This document shows, piece by piece, positions 1 through 9,049 of a stretch of DNA of 64,000 bases. A model generated the notes under the pieces. The model was not told where the DNA came from and did not search any database. It worked only from the letters and a program-made list of their open reading frames with translations. This DNA comes from Vagococcus penaei (GTDB lineage Bacteria > Bacillota > Bacilli > Lactobacillales > Vagococcaceae): positions 744,001 to 808,000 of the forward strand of contig NZ_CP019609.1 of assembly GCF_001998885.1 (NCBI RefSeq), read 5' to 3'. Position numbers and translations under genes: made by a program. Position 1 is the stretch's first letter. Every line of letters starts with the position of its first letter.

Positions 1-981
1 AATTAGCTCATCGTTTTGTGATGAAAGCAATTGTGATATTTCAATTAGTGTAGACACATTTTCTAACGTATTTTTAGCGATTATGACATACCCCTCACTT
101 AAATGACCTGTTGGGACAGTGAAGCTTATCGCTCCAGCAATATTAATCACTCGAATAAAACCTTTATAGGCTTTTTGCTGAATCATCTGAGTATTATAAT
201 CAAAGTGACCAAAAATAGAATCACCTACTCCCTCTACATCAACTGGCCCTTCTTTTGAGATGACGATATCATATGTATTTAGTAATAAAGTAAGTTTTTC
301 AATTAATTTTTCCCTTGACAAATGGTACTTGTTCGATAGATCTATTCGTTGGATATAGTAGTGTTTCGGAAATTGTTGAAGAATAGAGTGTTTTATTGTT
401 TCATCTAAACCAATTCTTAGTTCTATTTTTGATACTTCATCCATTAACGGGAATTCATTATTTAAAACCTTAATAATATGTGTCAAATTTCTAGATAGCA
501 ATCCGATAGAAGGACTAAACAATATTCCATCTGTTGATTTTTTTAAGATAATTTCTTGATAATCTGATTTTCCTAACTCTGGATGAATCATACCATACAA
601 ATTCAAACTGATTGCTGGTGCTAGGACTGATCCACCACCATCTGTTCCGATACCTAAATCATTTATTCCTAAAAAAACATTCAATGCTGTTCCACTTGAC
701 GAACCTGTCATAACCCTACCAGTTATAGGATTAATTAAGTCTAAATCAATTGCCCGACCAGAATGACTCGATTTGTCAATTGTATGACAAATATAACCAA
801 TATTAGTTAAACGCTCAATAAATTCCGGTGATACCTTAGCAACGTCCTTTATTCCTAAATAATATCCTGAAGATTCTGATATATGGTCAATATTATTCGG
901 AAAAACTTTTGTAACAGACCGATATCTATTATCTATTGCTAAAAATGTTTTCTTGGCATATTCTTGTATCCTCTTAGTCAA
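1..981 (-). CDS. Amidase-signature family protein (3' end outside window)
   Basis: Reading the minus strand from a TTG at 981, preceded by a GGAGG seven bases upstream, gives 327 open codons to the window edge. The amidase-signature landmarks are visible: a Lys in YYLGIKDVAKV (catalytic Lys region), the Ser-rich TGSSSGTALN, and GIGTDGGGSV carrying the likely nucleophilic Ser. The family hydrolyses amide bonds through a Ser-cisSer-Lys triad. The substrate cannot be told, and the Gly/Ser loop is less glycine-rich than in GatA, so this is a divergent member rather than the tRNA amidotransferase subunit. The frame is continuous with the IS1182 transposase upstream, so an IS-amidase fusion could also be made. 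The C-terminal part is not in the window. Confidence 0.8.
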   Translation of the reverse strand, partial: MTKRIQEYAKKTFLAIDNRYRSVTKVFPNNIDHISESSGYYLGIKDVAKVSPEFIERLTNIGYICHTIDKSSHSGRAIDLDLINPITGRVMTGSSSGTALNVFLGINDLGIGTDGGGSVLAPAISLNLYGMIHPELGKSDYQEIILKKSTDGILFSPSIGLLSRNLTHIIKVLNNEFPLMDEVSKIELRIGLDETIKHSILQQFPKHYYIQRIDLSNKYHLSREKLIEKLTLLLNTYDIVISKEGPVDVEGVGDSIFGHFDYNTQMIQQKAYKGFIRVINIAGAISFTVPTGHLSEGYVIIAKNTLENVSTLIEISQLLSSQNDELI

Positions 982-997
982 TTTATTACCTCCAAAA

Positions 998-1023
998 AAG
1001 CTTGGATTATTAAATCCAAGCTT
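998..1023 (-). terminator. Hairpin abutting the right end of the IS1182-type element
   Basis: An 11-bp perfect inverted repeat (AAGCTTGGATT with its complement) has a 4-base loop and is followed on the minus strand by six T residues. It looks like an intrinsic terminator and lies just before the amidase ribosome binding site. Its outer edge is immediately next to the IS terminal repeat that begins at 1024. Confidence 0.6.
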
Positions 1024-2481
1024 CAGATTGAAGACAAACCAGTTGCTCATAAAGGGTAATTGGTTTGTTTTTTTGTATCTTATCATTATTTTTGATAAAA
1101 TTCCCAAAATAGATAAAAAAATAGAGCCCTTCAGGTCTCTTAATTTAAGCATTTTTGCTAATTTTTTAATGTTAAGGCATGCGAAAGTGAGCCCAATTTT
1201 CATGTGCATTTTTTCTTTCCCAATTAAATTAGTGTAACGTAAGCCATGAAATTCTTTTGCCGTTCCAAATAATCGCTCAATTGTTTGTTTTCGATTATTA
1301 TATATAGCTTTCATTCCAAGGGAATGACGTATGTCTTCACAACGTTCCATATCATTTTCCCATAAATGTCGTTGAATTAATTTCCTCTTTTCTTTTGACT
1401 CAGTACAATAGGCAATCAAAGGGCATTGACTACAATCAGACGTATTACTTTTGTATTCACGATATCCGTCTCTGTTAGTTGTTGTATAGCTTAAAATTTT
1501 CACATTAGGGCAGATATATTGATCGTAGTATTCATCGTAAACATAATCATGTTTTTTATAAAATCCTTTTTTGGTCATAGGTCTTTTATATGGAAAAATA
1601 GGTGTTAAATTATTTTGAAATAATAAATGGGCTATACCAGGTGTTTTGTATCCAGCGTCCATTACTAATTTATCTAAGGTAAAGTGACTTTGTAATTTAT
1701 TATAGATATCGATGAATGTCCGACTATCATGTTGATTACCAGGATGAGTTGTATATCCTAAAACCCAACCATTCTTGTCACATGCTACTTGTGCAGCATA
1801 AGCAAAAACCTGTTTATGCTCTCCTTTATGGAACCAACCACTCTCATCATCTGTTTTACTAATTTTTTTATGTTTTACCTGATTTTCACTTTCCTCTCTT
1901 CTTTTTAAGGGCTTTTTTAATCTTTTTTCTCTATCTATTTCAACTTCTTTTTGTAGTGATTCCACATAAAAAAGAGTTTCTTCAGTAACTTCGTTACTTT
2001 CATATTTTTTATTATTTGCATGTGCTTTTATATGAGTACCATCAATAAATACTTCAGAAGTATCCACTAATTCAGCTTCAATACACTGTTCTAATATGCC
2101 GTAAAATATTTGTTCAAAGATATCTGTACCACGAAATCTTCTAGAATAATTTTTGCCAAAGGTTGAGAAGTGAGGAACAGCATCTTCGATATCCAAACCT
2201 AAAAACCAGCGATAAGCCATGTTAACCTCAACATCTTTAATAGTTTGTCTCATACTTTTTATACCATAAAGATACTGAATCAACGGAAGTTTAATTAATA
2301 GAACCGGATCTATACTAGGGCGGCCATTTGATTCATCGTATTTATCTTCAACTAACTTATAAATAAAATTAAAATCTACATATTTATCAATATCTCTTAA
2401 TAGATGTTCCTTGGGAACTAAATCTTCTAGAGAATAAAAACCAATTTGATTACGTTTGCTCATATCTTGTTTTTTTAGCAT
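1024..2481 (-). CDS. IS1182-family transposase, frame open through the IS end
   Basis: DDE transposase of about 486 codons inside the element, starting at ATG 2481 (AAAGGAG upstream). Visible features are an N-terminal domain with NGRPSIDPVLLIKLPLIQYL, the DDE region VFIDGTHIKAHANNKK, VMDAGYKTPG, a Cys cluster (CSQCPLIAYC) and the C-terminal RKQTIERLFGTAKEFHGLR block with the catalytic Glu. No stop codon occurs before the right inverted repeat, so the frame continues into flanking DNA and merges in phase with the amidase gene, 827 codons in total to the window edge. The reading frame looks intact, so the element may be active. Confidence 0.85.
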
Positions 2482-2518
2482 GGAAGCAACTCCTTTTCTC
2501 TATTTTACCAAGAAAAAA

Positions 2519-2550
2519 AGACAAAGTATCAAATTTTTGATACTTTGTCT
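2519..2550 (-). terminator. Terminator hairpin inside the IS left end
   Basis: Two 15-bp arms (AGACAAAGTATCAAA and its complement) have a 2-base loop and are followed on the minus strand by a run of seven T. It lies between pnuC and the transposase start and includes part of the inverted repeat. It should stop read-through from the pnuC operon into the transposase. Confidence 0.75.
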
Positions 2551-2558
2551 ACAGTCTG

Positions 2559-2590
2559 AGAAGAGACACACATTAAATTGTGTCTCTTCT
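2559..2590. terminator. Hairpin directly outside the IS left end
   Basis: Arms of 12 bp (AGAAGAGACACA) enclose an 8-base loop. On the plus strand a run of T follows. On the minus strand, the direction of pnuC, the stem ends exactly where the IS inverted repeat begins, so any T-tract that originally followed the pnuC terminator has been displaced by the insertion. Confidence 0.6.
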
Positions 2591-2599
2591 TTTTTATTG

Positions 2600-3328
2600 T
2601 TATGTAAGTGTTCCACCTTCATTATCTGCTTCACCACTCGACCAAACTTTAACTGCATAAATTGAATTAAATAATAAAGCACCTTGTAAAGCAACTTGAG
2701 ATAAATTCGCTCCTAACGAGCCAATATCAGTCGCTCCTGTCATCACTTGGACTGTCAGTAAACTCCAGTAGATGACATTAGCAATGTTGACAACAATCCA
2801 TAAAGACCAGTTTTCTTGATATTTTAAAATATATAATAATTGCGCGATAATACTAACAACAAAATTAATCGAATCAAAATATGGTAATTGGCCATTCAAT
2901 AGACTAAGTATCCACCAGCCAATTAACCAAGCAAATAAAGCTCCCGCAAAAATTTTCCGGCGTACTGCTGGAGAAAAGCGACGTGTCGCTTCATCATTTC
3001 CCCACATATACCAACCAATTGGCTGTGACACAACATAAATAATATCCATTGCAAATGATCCATACGCATGACTAATCCATGCAATATAAGTCATCGCGAT
3101 ACATTGAACAAAACCAAAAATAAATGAAATACGGCGACCTTTCATACCATAGACTAAGGCCAGTACTCCCATTACCCCTGACACCATACCAATAAAACTA
3201 TCTGGTGCCAATGAATAAACCACTAATTGTAATAAAATTAAAACAATGACATACCCAATTTCAAATTTTTTCCAATTCATAAATAACTGCTCATACCACC
3301 AGTTATGCTGCTTATTTTCTGTCATCAT
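2600..3328 (-). CDS. pnuC: PnuC-family nucleoside/vitamin-precursor transporter
   Basis: A 242-residue polytopic membrane protein with about seven hydrophobic segments and the PnuC hallmark QPIGWYMWGN, followed by a basic ARRRFS-like turn (EATRRFSPAVRRK). PnuC proteins facilitate uptake of nicotinamide riboside; close relatives carry deoxynucleosides (PnuN) or thiamine (PnuT), and sequence alone does not separate these. The start overlaps the stop of the upstream phosphorylase (ATGA), so the two are translationally coupled. Pairing with a nucleoside phosphorylase and a Crp-type regulator suggests uptake followed by phosphorolysis of a nucleoside, possibly nicotinamide riboside. Confidence 0.85.
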   Translation of the reverse strand: MMTENKQHNWWYEQLFMNWKKFEIGYVIVLILLQLVVYSLAPDSFIGMVSGVMGVLALVYGMKGRRISFIFGFVQCIAMTYIAWISHAYGSFAMDIIYVVSQPIGWYMWGNDEATRRFSPAVRRKIFAGALFAWLIGWWILSLLNGQLPYFDSINFVVSIIAQLLYILKYQENWSLWIVVNIANVIYWSLLTVQVMTGATDIGSLGANLSQVALQGALLFNSIYAVKVWSSGEADNEGGTLT

Positions 3329-4059
3329 GCTTCTTCTAACTCCTTATCACTTAAAATAGTTAATGCTAATAAAATGGACTCTTTTTCACCAGACATAATG
3401 AGTGATTCTTGATTTACCAAGCTGTTAACGCCTTCTGAAAGATCTTCTTGATAGCCTACAACATTATTTAAAATAGACAACGTCTGAAGACCTCTTAAAC
3501 GACCGATTGTCAACAATGCACCCGATTCCATATCAGCTCCTATCACACCTTTACTTGACCAATACGCTTCGACTTCCGCATTATCTTCCATATAGAATCC
3601 ATCATGTGACCGTAAAATACCAGTTATTGCTTGTGGATAATGTTTTTTAGCTAAGTATAGTAACGTACTTGAGGGAACGGCTGGATAGTTTTCTGGTACA
3701 TATTTTTTTGTTAAACCGTCATCTCGTACAACTCCTTCTGCGATTAATAACGCACCTAAAGAAATATCCCGTTGCATTGCGCCAGCAGAACCAACTCGAA
3801 TAATAGTCTCAATCCCAATCTGTGCCAATTCCTCAATAGCTATTGCGGTTGATGGTGCACCAATCCCTGTGGATAGCACTAGTAATTTTTGACCCTTGTA
3901 TTCACCCACAATCGATTTAAACTCTCGATTAAAGGCTCCTTCCTCAACATGATCAAGATATGTTGCAATATGGGTTACTCTAGCAGGATCACCAACAATA
4001 ATTGCACGATTCACGCCATCAAATTGTTCTAATTGAATATGTGGTTGTTTATTTTCCAC
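3325..4059 (-). CDS. Nucleoside phosphorylase (uridine/purine phosphorylase family)
   Basis: About 244 residues of the PNP/UDP phosphorylase fold. Visible motifs are the N-terminal phosphate/nucleoside loop VGDPARV, the core STGIGAPSTAIAIEEL, RVGSAGAMQ, and GADMESGALL, whose Met-Glu binds ribose. It splits a ribonucleoside plus phosphate into base and ribose-1-phosphate. GTG at 4059 is preferred as start because GAGGA lies eight bases upstream; a TTG at 4080 is possible but lacks a good site. It overlaps the end of the Crp-type gene and is coupled to pnuC. The exact base is not determined: uridine, purine or nicotinamide riboside are all possible. Confidence 0.85.
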   Translation of the reverse strand: MENKQPHIQLEQFDGVNRAIIVGDPARVTHIATYLDHVEEGAFNREFKSIVGEYKGQKLLVLSTGIGAPSTAIAIEELAQIGIETIIRVGSAGAMQRDISLGALLIAEGVVRDDGLTKKYVPENYPAVPSSTLLYLAKKHYPQAITGILRSHDGFYMEDNAEVEAYWSSKGVIGADMESGALLTIGRLRGLQTLSILNNVVGYQEDLSEGVNSLVNQESLIMSGEKESILLALTILSDKELEEA

Positions 4060-4714
4060 GTCTATTTTCCTCACTTTCAAGTTTTTCTTTTAATTTTTTA
4101 CTATCTAATACCTTGATATTGCCCTCGTGAATAGAAATAATCCCACTAGTCATTAATTGCTTTAAGACACGGTTAATATTCCGATCTGAGGTATTCACTT
4201 CATTTTTCAGCTGATGCCTAGTTGACTGCTGCCGATGCAACAAAAACTGACCTATCTGCTCCAAAGCAGTATATAGACTGAAACGTTCAGTGTTTTTAGT
4301 TAATGTAAACAATTGTTGAGATAAATTATAAATTAATTCAGTTGCAAAATTATTATCATGTTTTAGCCATTTTCTAAAGATATTATTCTCAATTTTAATA
4401 ACCACGATATCTGTTAAATTAATAATTGATGCACTGTACGGACAATTCAAAATGGCTTCCTGTTCTCCAATAAACATACCTGGTTGATAAATTGCTAGAA
4501 CAACAGACTTACCATTTGGACCTAACAGGTATACTTTTACTTGACCAGAAACAATTAAATAAGTAGCATCATATACTTCTTCTTGAAATAGCTGAAATGA
4601 TTTCGCTTTAAACTGTTGGACCTCTAAAGTCTCTAAAATATGTAACGGACATGTTAAAAAAAGAGCTTTAATTTTTGGATGAGTTTTAAAAATATCAAGT
4701 AATTGACTATTCAT
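4049..4714 (-). CDS. Crp/Fnr-family transcriptional regulator
   Basis: 221 residues: an N-terminal cyclic-nucleotide-binding type beta-barrel (YLIVSGQVKVYLLGPNGK, then YQPGMFIGEQEAIL), a dimerisation helix and a C-terminal winged helix (LKNEVNTSDRNINRVLKQL). The layout resembles YeiL-type regulators next to nucleoside genes; that link is an inference. The FNR iron-sulphur Cys cluster is absent; only isolated Cys residues are seen. A strong AAGGAGG precedes ATG 4714. It is the first gene of the operon with the phosphorylase and pnuC, overlapping the former, and probably controls it. Confidence 0.85.
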   Translation of the reverse strand: MNSQLLDIFKTHPKIKALFLTCPLHILETLEVQQFKAKSFQLFQEEVYDATYLIVSGQVKVYLLGPNGKSVVLAIYQPGMFIGEQEAILNCPYSASIINLTDIVVIKIENNIFRKWLKHDNNFATELIYNLSQQLFTLTKNTERFSLYTALEQIGQFLLHRQQSTRHQLKNEVNTSDRNINRVLKQLMTSGIISIHEGNIKVLDSKKLKEKLESEENRRGK

Positions 4715-4912
4715 TTACCAACCTCCTTGATAATACTATACTACAAAAAAGAAAACGGATACATGAAACATTTCTGCATTTTAGAACAAAAAATGACAGT
4801 TTTAAAATTTTTTTCTTTTTTTTCGAGACATTTTTATGACTTACTAGCTTGTTCATCTTTAAAAAAGTTTATTTTTATCAACAACATCAAATCAAAAAAG
4901 ACTACACTAGCA

Positions 4913-6250
4913 TTAAGATTTAACACATATACGATTAAATGCTTCCGCATAAATAATCATTGCACGTTCCATCTCATCTAGCACCCACGTTTCATTTGGT
5001 TGATGCATCGTATCGACCGTTCCCTTAAACATCGCACCAAAAGCCACACAATTTTTCATAGTACGAGCAAAAGTTGCACCACCAGATACAAGCGGTTCCG
5101 TCATATCGTTAGTAACATCCCGATAAGCACCTAATAATGATTGAATCAACTCTGATTCTTTAGGCACATATAATGATTCTAAATAATCAAACTCATGATA
5201 GGTTAAATCATATTCTGATAATTTTTTCTCTAACTTTTCGACAACTTCATCTTTTGTAAAGGTTACTGGCAAACGTAAATCCAGACCAATTTTACTTTCT
5301 TTATCATCAATTACTACTGTTGCAACATTAAAACTTAATTTACCAGAAACCTCATCACTAATATCCCCAACAACACTAGACCCTGTAGCATCTTCTTTCA
5401 CAACAGTTCCTAAAAAGTCAATCGCTGGATGTGATATTACCTGAGCTAAGGCTTCTGATAAACGAGTAATAGCATTAACGCCTTTGGGTGCATCTTTTGA
5501 ATGGACAGATTTTCCAGATACTGTTACACCATCAGCTGTTTCCTTGTAATCATAACCCAATTCTTGTAAAACTTTAGTAACTTTTGCTGCTGCATCGCCA
5601 GAATAACTAGCTGAATCTGGTACTACATTTAAAGCAGAACCACCATTCATTTTAAATTCAGTGCTTCCAGGACCAGTTACGTAAGCTTGTAACAAACCTT
5701 TTTCCGCATAAATTAATGGAAATTTAGCGTCTGGTGCAAAACCTAAATCAATTGGTGTTTCATTTTTATGGTAATGTTCCATGCAACGCCACAAAGTTTC
5801 TTCATCCGTTCCAAAAATAAAACGAACTTTCTTAGTTGGGTTAACCCCACTATCTAAAACAGCTTTTAAAGCATAAAGCGCGGCTATCGTTGGTCCTTTA
5901 TCATCTTGAACTCCACGACCGATGATTTTCCCGTCAACAACATCAGCTAAAAAAGGTGGGACAGACCAAAGTTCTGTATTTCCTGGAGGAACAACATCCA
6001 AATGGCATAATACTCCAAATGTCTCTTCACCTTCACCAATATCTGCATAACCATAATAGCCGTCTGGGTCAAGATAAGTTGTAAAACCTTCCTCTTCAAA
6101 AAGTGTCAATGTTTCCTTTAAACAATCCACAATATCTTTGCCAAATGGAGCATTTGGGCTAGATTCTTTTAAATACGACGGAATTTTAACAATACGTTGT
6201 AATGCGTCAATCGCCTTTTCCTTATGTTGCTCAGTCACAAATTGTTGCAT
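4913..6250 (-). CDS. pepV: Dipeptidase PepV (M20 family)
   Basis: 445 residues, the usual size of lactic acid bacterial PepV. Metal-site motifs of the M20 family are visible: VLCHLDVVPPG (His-Asp), GRGVQDDKGPT (bridging Asp), FGTDEETLW (catalytic Glu-Glu), and a C-terminal QPNETW with the last His just before it. The enzyme is a cytosolic zinc dipeptidase that cleaves a wide range of dipeptides in the last step of peptide use. The start at ATG 6250 has GGAAGGTGA upstream. The gene stands alone between the Crp operon and a divergent editing-protein gene. No obvious intrinsic terminator follows it. Confidence 0.93.
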   Translation of the reverse strand: MQQFVTEQHKEKAIDALQRIVKIPSYLKESSPNAPFGKDIVDCLKETLTLFEEEGFTTYLDPDGYYGYADIGEGEETFGVLCHLDVVPPGNTELWSVPPFLADVVDGKIIGRGVQDDKGPTIAALYALKAVLDSGVNPTKKVRFIFGTDEETLWRCMEHYHKNETPIDLGFAPDAKFPLIYAEKGLLQAYVTGPGSTEFKMNGGSALNVVPDSASYSGDAAAKVTKVLQELGYDYKETADGVTVSGKSVHSKDAPKGVNAITRLSEALAQVISHPAIDFLGTVVKEDATGSSVVGDISDEVSGKLSFNVATVVIDDKESKIGLDLRLPVTFTKDEVVEKLEKKLSEYDLTYHEFDYLESLYVPKESELIQSLLGAYRDVTNDMTEPLVSGGATFARTMKNCVAFGAMFKGTVDTMHQPNETWVLDEMERAMIIYAEAFNRICVKS

Positions 6251-6484
6251 TCAATCACCTTCCAAATTTTATTTAAGCACTCGCTTTCAATCACCTTTAT
6301 TATACACTTTTTAGAATATATTGTTTAGTAATATCTCAAAAGATATCCCTTTTAGATACTAAATAAGCTTATTAAAATTTTTCATAAATTACCGTATTTA
6401 GTGATTGCATTTTTATAAAAAAAAAGCTATGCTCATTTCAATAATGGATAATTTAATAAACAAAAAAACATAGAGGTGACGAAA

Positions 6485-6979
6485 ATGTTGAATTTAGAAA
6501 AAATTTTTACTGATAAGGGAATACCTTTTGAACTGTATCATCATCAAGCGATTTTTACGAATGAAGATGCTTTAGTTATTAAATCTGAACAAGGCTTTTC
6601 AGGAACAGAAACGAAAAGTCTATATTTAAAAGATAAACAAAGTAACAACTATATTTATTTAACCTATACAACAAAACGAAGCGACTTTAAAGCCTTAAAC
6701 CATGTAATTGGAAAAAGATTATCCGTCGTTTCTCCTGATGTTATGGAGGAACAAACCGGTCAAAAACCAGGTGCTGTCTCTCCTTTTGGCTATCGAATGC
6801 CGACGCCTGTTATTATCGATGAAGACTTATTATCCGAAGAAAAACTTGTCTTTGCACCTGGCAGACCAGATCAAACAATGGTCATTTGGGTTAAGGACTT
6901 AGAAAAAATCATTGATATACTAGATTTAAAGACATATATACTGCCTGTAGCTTCAAATACTGATTCATTATTAAACTAG
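6485..6979 (+). CDS. YbaK/ProX-family prolyl-tRNA editing protein
   Basis: 164 residues from ATG 6485; GAGGTGA five bases upstream decides this start over an in-frame GTG at 6476. The sequence shows the YbaK/aminoacyl-tRNA-editing fold, including GTETKSLYLKDK with the conserved Lys, GKRLSVVSPDVMEEQTG and the PGAVSPFGY block. This family deacylates mischarged tRNA, typically Ala-tRNAPro (ProX/PrdX) or Cys-tRNAPro (YbaK). Domain order and length match stand-alone ProX-like proteins. It is a single-gene unit on the plus strand and shares a bidirectional terminator with lacC. Confidence 0.85.
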   Translation: MLNLEKIFTDKGIPFELYHHQAIFTNEDALVIKSEQGFSGTETKSLYLKDKQSNNYIYLTYTTKRSDFKALNHVIGKRLSVVSPDVMEEQTGQKPGAVSPFGYRMPTPVIIDEDLLSEEKLVFAPGRPDQTMVIWVKDLEKIIDILDLKTYILPVASNTDSLLN

Positions 6980-7032
6980 TTTAATAATAAGTTTGTGTTA
7001 ATTAAATAGCTAACTATAAACATTTTCAAAAA

Positions 7033-7083
7033 AAAGAGTCTCTGACATCAATTTAAATAAAAATTGATGTCGAGAGACTCTTT
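7033..7083. terminator. Bidirectional terminator
   Basis: A long inverted repeat (about 21-bp arms with one bulged base) has A-rich and T-rich edges on both sides. It sits between the convergent editing-protein gene and lacC and can end both transcripts. Confidence 0.85.
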
Positions 7084-7100
7084 ACTTAGTAAACTAAAAT

Positions 7101-8039
7101 TTATTTAATTTCTTGAACCAAAATCTGTTTTTCAAACTCTTGGTAACTGTCTTGATCAATATAACCAGTTGCTTGATGAGTAGCATTACTCATACCTAGT
7201 GCCATAGCACGTTTAATAACTTTCTCAATTGATTCCTTTTTTTGTAGGCCAATAGCTATTCCTGCAACAGTCGAGTCCCCACTTCCCACTGGATTGACTA
7301 CCGTAATTTTAGGAATTGTCACACGATAAAATCTATCTGTGTATTTGACAAATGCCCCATCAGATCCTAAAGATACCACAATTAAAGGAATGCCTTCAAA
7401 AATGTCAGCTGTTAATGCTTGTTTTAGCGCTGTTTCATCTGCAGTTAAAATCTGATTGGTTAAATCGCTTAATTCATCAAGATTTGGTTTAATCGCATAA
7501 GGTTTTACCGAAGACTGTAAAACCTCAATTAAACTCTGACCTGATGTATCCAAGACAACCTTAATTGAATCTTTTGACATTAATTCTAGCAAGCGAACAT
7601 AGTAATTGGTTGGTATGCCTTTAGGTAAGCTACCTGATAAAGTCATAACATCACTTTCAGGTAATAAATTTGCCATAACTTGTTCAAATCTTTTTAGCTC
7701 AGCTGCCGTAATAGTTGGTCCTGCTTCTAAAATTTCTGTTTGTGCACCATTATCATGTAGAATGGCTAAACAATTTCTAGTTTGACCATCAATGTCAGAA
7801 AAGTTATGCTTGATACCATCTTTAGTTAAAGACTCTCTAATAAAATCACCTAAAGCTCCACCTAATAAACCTGTACTCACTACATCCTGATTCATTTGAT
7901 GGATCACTCTAGTCACATTTAGCCCTTTACCACCTGCTGTTTTACTGACTTGATTGCATCGATTGACTTGATCTAAGTTTAAATGTGGTAGGGTATATGC
8001 TATATCAACTGACGGATTCATCGTGACTGTTACTATCAT
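7101..8039 (-). CDS. lacC: Tagatose-6-phosphate kinase (LacC)
   Basis: 312 residues of the PfkB/ribokinase fold: N-terminal MNPSVDIAYTL, the substrate-loop TAGGKGLNVTRV, and the C-terminal anion-hole motif NPVGSGDSTVAGIAIG with the catalytic Asp. It phosphorylates tagatose-6-phosphate (and usually fructose phosphates) to the bisphosphate. It is the last gene of the five-gene aga/lac-type operon, 15 bases after lacD, and supplies the substrate of the LacD aldolase. The family also contains 1-phosphofructokinase (FruK); the neighbouring lacD decides the call. Confidence 0.9.
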   Translation of the reverse strand: MIVTVTMNPSVDIAYTLPHLNLDQVNRCNQVSKTAGGKGLNVTRVIHQMNQDVVSTGLLGGALGDFIRESLTKDGIKHNFSDIDGQTRNCLAILHDNGAQTEILEAGPTITAAELKRFEQVMANLLPESDVMTLSGSLPKGIPTNYYVRLLELMSKDSIKVVLDTSGQSLIEVLQSSVKPYAIKPNLDELSDLTNQILTADETALKQALTADIFEGIPLIVVSLGSDGAFVKYTDRFYRVTIPKITVVNPVGSGDSTVAGIAIGLQKKESIEKVIKRAMALGMSNATHQATGYIDQDSYQEFEKQILVQEIK

Positions 8040-8054
8040 CTTTAAGCGACCCTT

Positions 8055-9047
8055 CTAATTAAATTTTTTGTGCCATGATGTTGCTGTTGCTGCTAAAGCC
8101 GTATTTAATTCTTCAATGTTGTTACGGCCTTCTGTCTGTAACCAAATACGAGTGGCTTGTTCGCCGTCTTTCACAAAGACACTTACACCATCTTTCCAAG
8201 TTGCACGTCCACATAGTACACCGTTAAATTCTGATCCGGCCTCTTTTGCAAAGTATAATGTGTCTTGGAATAACTTAGCACTCACACCTGCACTTAAGAA
8301 AATAAATGGTAAATGAGTTGCTGCACTTTGCTCTCTAAAATATTGCTTCGCTTCTTCTGCAGTGTAGACCACATCTTCAGCATCTTTCGCAAATCCTTCA
8401 ACATAATTCATATTGACAGGAACTTCCATTTTTAAGACATCAACATGATAACGATCTTTAGAAAATTCAACCATCATATCATTTACTTTGTGAGGTTTCA
8501 CTTTTGCATATTCTTTGCTTTTTGGATCATCAATTGTTGCGTCATAAGAGACTAGCTCTAAATAAAACGGAATATCTTGTGCGACACATTCTGAACCAAT
8601 GCGCTCAACGAAAGCTTGTTTACGCTGATTGATTTCTTCTGATTCATCAATATCATAATAAAGTAAAAATTTAACTGCATCAGCTCCTGCTTCTTTCAAA
8701 CGCAATGCTGAATAGTCATGAATTAAATCTGGAAAACGACCAGGTTCTGTCGCATCATAACCTGTTTGTTCATAGGCTAATAATAATCCTGCTGTTTCAG
8801 ATTTTACGCTAGCAGCAGGTAAACCATACTCTGGATCTAATAAAATCGATGATGAATAAGGTGTTAGTTCTTCTGATACTAGTTTTTTAAAGTCAATAAT
8901 CGCTTGTTCAACATCTCCTTTGTACCCATCTGCCGCTAACATTTTTTTCAATGCGCCACGTTGGTCAATTGCTAATGCCGCGATTACGCCATCCTCTGTT
9001 GATAATTGATTCATATAAGTTAATTTATTTGTACTTAATTTTTTCAT
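8055..9047 (-). CDS. lacD: Tagatose-1,6-bisphosphate aldolase (LacD)
   Basis: 330 residues, the usual size of class I LacD, a Schiff-base aldolase that splits tagatose-1,6-bisphosphate into dihydroxyacetone phosphate and glyceraldehyde-3-phosphate. The sequence shows [15 protein letters not shown] at the N-terminus, [12 protein letters not shown], the region [11 protein letters not shown] with the likely Schiff-base Lys, and the phosphate-binding [11 protein letters not shown]. It starts only two bases after the upstream nagA stop, so it is part of the same operon. With LacC it completes entry of the hexosamine carbon into glycolysis. Confidence 0.95.
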   Translation of the reverse strand: MKKLSTNKLTYMNQLSTEDGVIAALAIDQRGALKKMLAADGYKGDVEQAIIDFKKLVSEELTPYSSSILLDPEYGLPAASVKSETAGLLLAYEQTGYDATEPGRFPDLIHDYSALRLKEAGADAVKFLLYYDIDESEEINQRKQAFVERIGSECVAQDIPFYLELVSYDATIDDPKSKEYAKVKPHKVNDMMVEFSKDRYHVDVLKMEVPVNMNYVEGFAKDAEDVVYTAEEAKQYFREQSAATHLPFIFLSAGVSAKLFQDTLYFAKEAGSEFNGVLCGRATWKDGVSVFVKDGEQATRIWLQTEGRNNIEELNTALAATATSWHKKFN

Positions 9048-9049
9048 TG

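Larger units (their letters stand above)
1024..2558 (-). mobile_element. IS1182-family insertion sequence
   Basis: The element is about 1535 bp. Its ends were placed from imperfect terminal inverted repeats: CAGATTGAAGACAAA at 1024-1038 and, on the opposite strand, CAGACTGTAGACAAA ending at 2558 (13 of 15 match). It carries one transposase gene. No clear target-site duplication was found. Hairpins lie directly outside both ends (998-1023 and 2559-2590). Members of this family, notably IS1272, are reported to use inverted repeats as targets, which would fit. Inside the left end is a 15-bp-arm hairpin plus T-tract (2519-2550). Inside the right end a hairpin plus T-tract faces the other way (about 1034-1066). 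Both would shield the transposase from outside transcription. Confidence 0.8.

Noticed and set aside
953-1237. 94-codon plus-strand reading frame
   Set aside because: It lies antisense to the transposase C-terminus and IS end and has no ribosome binding site or recognisable family.
4703-4981. 92-codon plus-strand reading frame between the Crp-type gene and pepV
   Set aside because: Low-complexity AT-rich translation without a ribosome binding site; it overlaps the pepV 3' end and the Crp promoter region.
6251-6475. Regulatory RNA in the pepV-editing gene intergenic region
   Set aside because: Only weak AT-rich complementarity was seen, with no strong hairpin, so it is taken as promoter DNA.
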